Assembly (NCBI RefSeq): GCF_020523985.1 | Contig: NZ_JAIVKM010000012.1 | Span: forward strand, 1-64,000 | DNA: 64,000 nucleotides | Direction: 5' to 3' | Source of the DNA: Mangrovibacter yixingensis | Lineage (GTDB): Bacteria > Pseudomonadota > Gammaproteobacteria > Enterobacterales > Enterobacteriaceae | Shown here: positions 58,824-64,000 of the stretch, piece after piece | Position numbering within the stretch: position 1 is the first letter of the stretch | How the letters are laid out: each line of letters starts with the position of its first letter | Position numbers and translations under genes: made by a program | The notes under the pieces: model-generated | Databases searched by the model: none | What the model saw: only the letters and a program-made list of their open reading frames with translations | What the model was told of the DNA's origin: nothing

Positions 58824-60368
58824 ATGGATGTGATGAAAAAGAGCCACTGGTGGCAAAGCGACAGTCTCAAATGGTCTGTTATCGCCTTGCTTGGTCTACT
58901 GGTAGGTTATCTTGTGGTAGTGATGTACGCCCAGGGGGAGTACCTGTTTGCCATAATGACCTTGATTATCAGTAGTCTGGGTTTATATATTTTCGCCAAC
59001 CGCCGTACCTACGCCTGGCGTTATGTGTATCCAGGACTGGCCGGAATGGGGTTATTTGTACTTTTTCCGCTGGTTTGTACTATTGCCATTGCGTTCACCA
59101 ACTACAGCAGCACCAACCAGTTAACGTTTGAACGCGCACAACAAGTGCTGATGGACCGCCAATACCAGGCGGGGAAAAGTGTCCGATTTGCGCTCTACCC
59201 TGCTGGTGACAAATGGCAACTGGCACTGACAGATACGGCTGAAGAGAAAAACTACCTTTCTGAACCGATTACGCTGAGCGGCAAGCAACATTTAACGCTG
59301 TCCCCGGTTGATGCCCTGCCAGCAACAGACCGCGCCAACCTGCGCGTGATTACCCAAAACCGCCAGGCACTTGGCGAAATCACCGCAGATATTCCCGGCA
59401 ATCCGGGGTTGGTGATGAGTTCCTTACGTGAATTTTCCGGCACGCGGCCTTTATATACACTGGGCAAAGATAACAGCCTGACCAACAACCAAACCGGTGT
59501 GATATACCGCCCGAACGCAAAAATCGGCTTTTACCAGGCTGTGGATGCCAGCGGTAACTGGGCGAGTGAACAACTGAGCCCAGGCTACACCGTTACCATT
59601 GGCTGGGATAACTTTACCCGCGTGTTTACCGATGAAGGCATTAAACAACCCTTCTTCGCCATTTTTATCTGGACCATTGTTTTCTCTGCTCTCACTGTTT
59701 TCCTGACGGTTGCCGTCGGTATGGTGCTGGCCTGCCTGGTACAGTGGGAATCGTTGAAAGGCAAAGCGATTTACCGGGTGCTGCTCATTTTGCCTTATGC
59801 GGTGCCATCGTTTATTTCTATCCTGATTTTCAAGGGGTTGTTTAACCAAAGCTTCGGTGAAATCAACATGATGCTGAGTGCGTTGTTTGGCATCAAACCT
59901 GCCTGGTTCAGCGACCCGACCACTGCCCGCAGCATGATTATCATCGTCAACACCTGGTTGGGTTATCCCTACATGATGATTCTGTGCATGGGGCTGTTAA
60001 AGGCGATTCCGGAAGATTTATATGAAGCATCAGCAATGGATGGCGCAGGCCCATTCCAGAACTTCTTCCGCATTACTCTGCCGTTACTGATTAAACCGTT
60101 AACACCGCTGATGATTGCCAGTTTCGCGTTTAACTTTAACAACTTCGTACTGATTCAGTTGTTAACCAACGGCGGCCCGGACCGGCTTGGCACCACCACA
60201 CCGGCAGGTTATACCGACTTACTGGTGAGCTACACCTACCGTATCGCCTTTGAAGGCGGCGGCGGGCAGGACTTCGGCCTGGCGGCAGCCATCGCCACGA
60301 TTATATTCCTGTTAGTTGGCGCACTGGCTGTCGTGAACCTGAAAGCCACCCGCATGAAGTTTGATTAA
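58824..60368 (+). CDS. malF: Maltose ABC transporter permease MalF
   Basis: Inner-membrane subunit of the maltose importer, 514 residues as in E. coli. Eight helices flank the large periplasmic P2 loop (about 93-275) that contacts MalE; this loop is the least conserved part. The coupling-helix motif EASAMDGAGPFQNFFRITLPLL (EAA loop) docks on MalK. GGAAG precedes the start (MDVMKKSHWW). It is followed by malG 12 bp later. Confidence 0.98.
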   Translation: MDVMKKSHWWQSDSLKWSVIALLGLLVGYLVVVMYAQGEYLFAIMTLIISSLGLYIFANRRTYAWRYVYPGLAGMGLFVLFPLVCTIAIAFTNYSSTNQLTFERAQQVLMDRQYQAGKSVRFALYPAGDKWQLALTDTAEEKNYLSEPITLSGKQHLTLSPVDALPATDRANLRVITQNRQALGEITADIPGNPGLVMSSLREFSGTRPLYTLGKDNSLTNNQTGVIYRPNAKIGFYQAVDASGNWASEQLSPGYTVTIGWDNFTRVFTDEGIKQPFFAIFIWTIVFSALTVFLTVAVGMVLACLVQWESLKGKAIYRVLLILPYAVPSFISILIFKGLFNQSFGEINMMLSALFGIKPAWFSDPTTARSMIIIVNTWLGYPYMMILCMGLLKAIPEDLYEASAMDGAGPFQNFFRITLPLLIKPLTPLMIASFAFNFNNFVLIQLLTNGGPDRLGTTTPAGYTDLLVSYTYRIAFEGGGGQDFGLAAAIATIIFLLVGALAVVNLKATRMKFD

Positions 60369-60380
60369 GGAGGAATCATC

Positions 60381-61271
60381 ATGGCTATGGTGCAACCCAA
60401 ATCGCAAAAATTATGTTTGCTGACCACTCACTTACTGTTGCTGTTATTTATTGCAGCCATCATGTTCCCGCTGTTAATGGTGGTGGCGATATCGCTACGC
60501 TCCGGTAACTTCGCAACGGGCAGCCTGATCCCCGATCAAATTTCCTGGGAACACTGGAAACTGGCGCTGGGGTTCAGCGTGCAACATGCCGACGGGCGGG
60601 TCACTCCGCCCCCCTTCCCGGTGCTGTTGTGGCTGTGGAACTCCGTCAAAATCGCCGGGATTACCGCAATTGGTATTGTGGCACTGTCCACCACCTGCGC
60701 TTATGCCTTTGCGCGGATGCGTTTCCCCGGCAAAGCAACACTGCTCAAAGGAATGCTGATTTTCCAAATGTTCCCCGCAGTGCTGTCACTGGTGGCGTTG
60801 TATGCATTGTTTGACCGTCTGGGCCAGTACATTCCGTTTATTGGCCTGAATACCCATGGCGGGGTGATTTTTGCCTACCTCGGCGGTATTGCACTGCATG
60901 TCTGGACGATTAAAGGCTATTTCGAAACGATTGATGGCTCGCTAGAAGAAGCGGCAGCGTTGGATGGTGCCAGCCCGTGGCAGGCTTTCCGCCTGGTGTT
61001 GCTGCCGTTATCGGTACCGATTCTGGCGGTAGTATTTATTCTGTCGTTCATTGCCGCAATTACCGAAGTGCCGGTTGCCTCACTGCTGCTACGTGACGTA
61101 AACAGCTACACCCTGGCTGTAGGTATGCAGCAATATCTGAACCCACAGAACTATTTATGGGGCGACTTTGCCGCTGCCGCAGTGTTGTCGGCCATACCCA
61201 TTACTGTTGTGTTCCTGCTGGCGCAGCGCTGGCTGGTTAACGGCCTCACCGCTGGCGGTGTTAAAGGCTAA
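60381..61271 (+). CDS. malG: Maltose ABC transporter permease MalG
   Basis: Second membrane subunit of the maltose importer, 296 residues as in E. coli, with six helices. The EAA loop is [23 protein letters not shown], and the C-terminus [12 protein letters not shown] includes the tail that inserts into the MalK dimer interface. AAGGAGG lies upstream of the ATG. Last gene of malEFG, ended by a clear terminator. Confidence 0.98.
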   Translation: MAMVQPKSQKLCLLTTHLLLLLFIAAIMFPLLMVVAISLRSGNFATGSLIPDQISWEHWKLALGFSVQHADGRVTPPPFPVLLWLWNSVKIAGITAIGIVALSTTCAYAFARMRFPGKATLLKGMLIFQMFPAVLSLVALYALFDRLGQYIPFIGLNTHGGVIFAYLGGIALHVWTIKGYFETIDGSLEEAAALDGASPWQAFRLVLLPLSVPILAVVFILSFIAAITEVPVASLLLRDVNSYTLAVGMQQYLNPQNYLWGDFAAAAVLSAIPITVVFLLAQRWLVNGLTAGGVKG

Positions 61272-61362
61272 CCGTGTTCCACCCCCGCGCGAAACTGCCT
61301 GTACGCGCGGGATGTAATGCCACTGCAAACCCTCATTATTAAGCCAACTTGTCTCTGTCTTT

Positions 61363-61389
61363 GGCGGCCTGAAAAGCCGCCACTTTTTT
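61363..61389 (+). terminator. malEFG terminator
   Basis: GGCGGC (61363-61368) and GCCGCC (61376-61381) form a 6-bp stem with loop CTGAAAA, followed by ACTTTTTTG, just before the convergent psiE stop. Confidence 0.9.
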
Positions 61390-61394
61390 GTGCA

Positions 61395-61808
61395 CTATTC
61401 CCGGCGCAACCTGCTGCTGTTGCATAGCCATAGCGTGATAACTAACAGCAGGATAGCGGCAGAGTAGATAAGGACATCAATGGGGGATTTATGATCGATG
61501 ATTATCAGGCGCACAATCGCCGTAATACCGATATAGACAAAGTAACGTAACGGGAAATGAAAGCCTGACTGGAAATACTTCACAATCAGGGCAATAAATT
61601 CAAAGTAAAGAAAGTAAACCACCAACCCTTCAATCAGCAGGTATTTACTGGCCTGTTCATTAGGAGTGAACAGCACATCGGCAAGGTGCAAGGTTTCTTT
61701 ACCCAGAAAGATAACCAATATTAACCCAAGGCAGGTCAGCCCCAGGTTGAGGATGGTTTGCAGAATTGTCGAAATCAACTCAACACGGGCACGCGCTAAT
61801 GACGTCAT
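61395..61808 (-). CDS. psiE: Phosphate-starvation-inducible protein PsiE
   Basis: Inner-membrane protein with four helices, induced by phosphate starvation in E. coli; biochemical function unknown. The ATG at 61808 ([13 protein letters not shown]) gives 137 residues (E. coli 136); an upstream in-frame start would add 27 unrelated residues. [40 protein letters not shown] and the basic C-terminus are conserved. It is convergent with malG. Confidence 0.95.
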   Translation of the reverse strand: MTSLARARVELISTILQTILNLGLTCLGLILVIFLGKETLHLADVLFTPNEQASKYLLIEGLVVYFLYFEFIALIVKYFQSGFHFPLRYFVYIGITAIVRLIIIDHKSPIDVLIYSAAILLLVITLWLCNSSRLRRE

Positions 61809-61953
61809 AGCCGACTCCACTTTAATTGCGGTCTCTGGCCTGTTATACGGCAAAAATGTGATCCAGATCCATATTTTTTTCTTTATCATAGTGTGCTATT
61901 TCAGTTGTGGATCTGTTCATGCGGAGTGATACCGATATAAACCGGAGGTCCCT

Positions 61954-62607
61954 ATGATTCGCATTGCCTGTTTACACACGGCACCCGGCAATGAAGCTTT
62001 ATTTGAGCAGGCAGCAAGGGATATTGGCCTGCCTGACGGCTGCTTAAAACACACCGTGATGCCGCAACTGTTACGCATGGCGGAGGCCAGTGGCGGGTTA
62101 ACGCCAGCTCTGGAAGATGATGTGATACGGGTGCTCCTGGCACTAAGCCATCACGCCAATGCCGTATTGCTCACCTGTTCAACACTTGGCCCGGCGGTAG
62201 ATAAGCTCAACCAGCGCTCACCCGCCAGTATTCCGGTATTACGCGTTGACCGGGCTCTGGCACAGGCGGCAATGGCACAAGGTAAACGCACTGTGGTGCT
62301 GTGTGCCACCCAAACAACCGTTGAACCCACCCAGGTGTTATTTGATCTGGCACGCCAGCTACCTGAGCAAGAGCTGGAAACCCGGCTGATTCCCGGTGCC
62401 TGGGATGCCTTTTTGCAAGGTGACCAAATCCTGTACCACGAGCGGATTATTGCTGCGGTACAACGGGCGCTGGCTGAGGGGGCCGAGTGTGTCGCCCTGG
62501 CGCAGGCATCCATGAGCAGTGTCAGTAAATATTTGCCAGCCTGCTCACCAGTACTGACCAGCCCACATCTGGCTCTGGAGCAGTTAAAAACACAGTTGTT
62601 GTCTTAA
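61954..62607 (+). CDS. Asp/Glu racemase superfamily protein
   Basis: Cytosolic protein of 217 residues with the two-lobe Asp/Glu/hydantoin racemase fold. GGAGG precedes the ATG. The first lobe has the nucleophile context VLLTCSTLGP with Cys75. At the second catalytic position the sequence reads VALAQASMSS, with alanine (about 185) where two-base racemases carry cysteine. A classical proton-swap racemase mechanism is therefore doubtful; a one-base isomerase or lyase is possible. No catabolic operon accompanies it, so the substrate is not predicted. It is absent at this place in E. coli. Confidence 0.8.
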   Translation: MIRIACLHTAPGNEALFEQAARDIGLPDGCLKHTVMPQLLRMAEASGGLTPALEDDVIRVLLALSHHANAVLLTCSTLGPAVDKLNQRSPASIPVLRVDRALAQAAMAQGKRTVVLCATQTTVEPTQVLFDLARQLPEQELETRLIPGAWDAFLQGDQILYHERIIAAVQRALAEGAECVALAQASMSSVSKYLPACSPVLTSPHLALEQLKTQLLS

Positions 62608-62653
62608 CACAGGGCATTTTCCTGTTTGCAGGCCTGTATTATCTTTTGTGACT

Positions 62654-63217
62654 ATGAACAATACCTTCACATTTCGTACAGCGCAGGAAGGCGATGCCTT
62701 CCTGCTTCACCAACTGGGCACCGAAAGTTATCAGCACCACTTTGCTCACTTGTGGCATAACCCACATGAGATGCAGGCATTCATGCATAAATCGTTTGAT
62801 CCTGCTGCTATTCGTGAGCGAATGGGCACGCCTGGCAACCAGTGGCTGATTGCCGAAGCAGGCAAACCTGTCGGTTTTGCTGAACTGACCTGGCATGAGC
62901 AATTAGCACATCCTTCGCCCCAGGGCGCGTTTCTGAACAAAATCTATTTGCTGCCAGGTATTACCGGGCAAGGGCTGGGGCAGGCTTTTTTTGACGAGAT
63001 AATTGCCCAGGCCATGGCCCACGGCGAAACGTCATTGTGGCTGGAAGTGCTGGCAGAAAATCATGGAGCCCGGCGTTTTTACATGCGCCAGGGAATGCAT
63101 GTTATGAAGAAGCTGGTATTCCAAAGTGCAACGCAAACCAGTGATATTTTACTGATGGCGATGTCACTTCCCCGGCCAGCAACTGCACCGGGGAAGCCTC
63201 AGGTTAACGGAAGTTAA
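62654..63217 (+). CDS. GNAT family N-acetyltransferase
   Basis: Acetyl-CoA-dependent acyltransferase of 187 residues. The GNAT fold is shown by [18 protein letters not shown] (beta1-alpha1), [18 protein letters not shown] (beta2-beta4), the acetyl-CoA pyrophosphate loop [18 protein letters not shown], and [21 protein letters not shown] near the end. The substrate is unknown. The ATG at 62654 is chosen; a GTG six bases earlier is possible and no strong ribosome site is seen. It follows the racemase-like gene by 46 bp and overlaps the convergent yjbH end by 14 bp. Confidence 0.85.
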   Translation: MNNTFTFRTAQEGDAFLLHQLGTESYQHHFAHLWHNPHEMQAFMHKSFDPAAIRERMGTPGNQWLIAEAGKPVGFAELTWHEQLAHPSPQGAFLNKIYLLPGITGQGLGQAFFDEIIAQAMAHGETSLWLEVLAENHGARRFYMRQGMHVMKKLVFQSATQTSDILLMAMSLPRPATAPGKPQVNGS

Positions 63218-64000
63218 CGCTGCGGTCGCTGGTCATGCTGTAGAGGTCAAATTTACGGCCCAGCATCTGGCCGCCATCACGCGTAAGTGGTGACCAACTG
63301 ACTTGCGCACGGCTGCGTGTCGGGTAGGCACTGAACAGATCCATAGGAACAGAGATATACACCCCTTTGGTGAAATCCCCTTCGCCGTATTCGTCGGGCG
63401 ACACATTGGTGATAGTGGCGTAAGTCCCTACCACAATCCCGCTGTCAAAGTGTTTCGCCACTTCAAGCGTGGCCCCTTTGTCGCCTGCCAGATACTGCCC
63501 AACACTCAGCTTCATCAACACATCGGGTGCAAACGATGGGTTCCAGTATGCAGTAACATGGCCGGTTTTCACGCTGTAATCAGTGAACTTCATCATGTCT
63601 GTGGGGCTGGTCCAGTCACGCTGTTTCACGTAGTTAGCATTGACACCTAACGCCCAGTCGCTGTCCAGTGGGCGGTACAACACTTCGGTCCCGACCCCGC
63701 CAAACATGGTTTCCAGGTAACCACCATATACCTGGCCGTAAAAACCATTGCCCAGGTACTGGAAGTAGTTTGCTTGCAGGTTATTGATGTAGTAATTGTT
63801 TTCTACATATTCACGCACACGAGTACGTACACGCGGTAACACAGAGTCACTACTGGTGTAATTAAATTTGCTGTAGTTGTTAGTCAGGTTCACGAACAGG
63901 CTGCCAGTGGTTAACAAGTGGTCGGTCAGCCAGTAATCCGCGGTGCCCATTACCCCTAACTGGTACATGTAGAAGTTTTCCGGGCCACCGACAGACTGGT
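63204..64000 (-). CDS. yjbH: YjbH family outer-membrane protein, C-terminal part
   Basis: The reading frame stays open to the window edge, so this is the C-terminal roughly 265 residues of a protein of about 700. [83 protein letters not shown] and the end [19 protein letters not shown] match E. coli YjbH, a predicted outer-membrane lipoprotein/barrel of the yjbEFGH exopolysaccharide operon. Beta-strand alternation and an aromatic end suit a barrel. The 5' part and the rest of the operon lie outside the window. Confidence 0.92.
   Translation of the reverse strand, partial: QSVGGPENFYMYQLGVMGTADYWLTDHLLTTGSLFVNLTNNYSKFNYTSSDSVLPRVRTRVREYVENNYYINNLQANYFQYLGNGFYGQVYGGYLETMFGGVGTEVLYRPLDSDWALGVNANYVKQRDWTSPTDMMKFTDYSVKTGHVTAYWNPSFAPDVLMKLSVGQYLAGDKGATLEVAKHFDSGIVVGTYATITNVSPDEYGEGDFTKGVYISVPMDLFSAYPTRSRAQVSWSPLTRDGGQMLGRKFDLYSMTSDRSVNFR

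Overview
This window comes from a member of the Enterobacteriaceae that is not Escherichia coli itself. Read from right to left, the backbone follows the E. coli 91-92 min region gene for gene: yjbH, psiE, malGFE / malK-lamB-malM, ubiC-ubiA, plsB, dgkA, lexA-dinF, yjbJ, zur, dusA, pspG, qorA, dnaB, alr, tyrB, aphA, yjbQ-yjbR, uvrA, ssb, yjcB, pdeC, soxS, soxR, ghxP. Most backbone proteins have the E. coli length and familiar motifs. The genus cannot be fixed from the sequence alone.

Several accessory blocks interrupt this backbone. (1) 1.9-2.9 kb: a glutathione S-transferase gene and an RyjA-like small-RNA locus beside soxR. (2) 5.8-7.2 kb: a diguanylate cyclase next to the phosphodiesterase pdeC. 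(3) 8.3-26 kb, between yjcB and ssb: a SMI1/KNR4 protein; malI-malX-malY with two MalI operators; a coupled pair encoding a cNMP/CBS/DUF294 protein and a DEDDh exonuclease; a vSGLT-type sodium/galactose symporter with a GalR/GalS-like operator; and an oxalate operon (transporter, oxalyl-CoA decarboxylase, two formyl-CoA transferase paralogues around a PAS protein) with a divergent LysR regulator. (4) 38.4-43 kb, between dusA and zur: a CigR/RcnB-like secreted protein, a Zur-box-controlled zinc ABC transporter preceded by a 40-residue membrane ORF, and a TraF-like outer-membrane protein. (5) 44.3-46.9 kb, between yjbJ and dinF: an OhrR-like MarR regulator, a DUF1330 protein and 1.7 kb of modular repeats. 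(6) 62-63.2 kb, between psiE and yjbH: an Asp/Glu-racemase-like protein and a GNAT acetyltransferase.

The genes form several working units. SoxRS is the redox stress switch. MalT, CRP and MalI controlled genes handle maltose uptake and signalling. LexA controls its own gene with dinF and, through a box in the shared promoter, uvrA/ssb. Zur is encoded close to an operon it probably represses. The oxalate operon contains the whole oxalate to formate plus CO2 cycle.

The least explained DNA is the repeat family at 45.2-46.9 kb, with a further partial copy at the window start. It consists of two modules (A about 224 bp, B about 331 bp) in the order B-A-B-A-A, full of short-loop palindromes, and it touches the 3' ends of two unrelated genes. 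A second unexplained element is a structured sequence of about 75 bp present twice between the symporter gene and the DUF294 gene. No tRNA, rRNA, insertion sequence, prophage or CRISPR array was seen.
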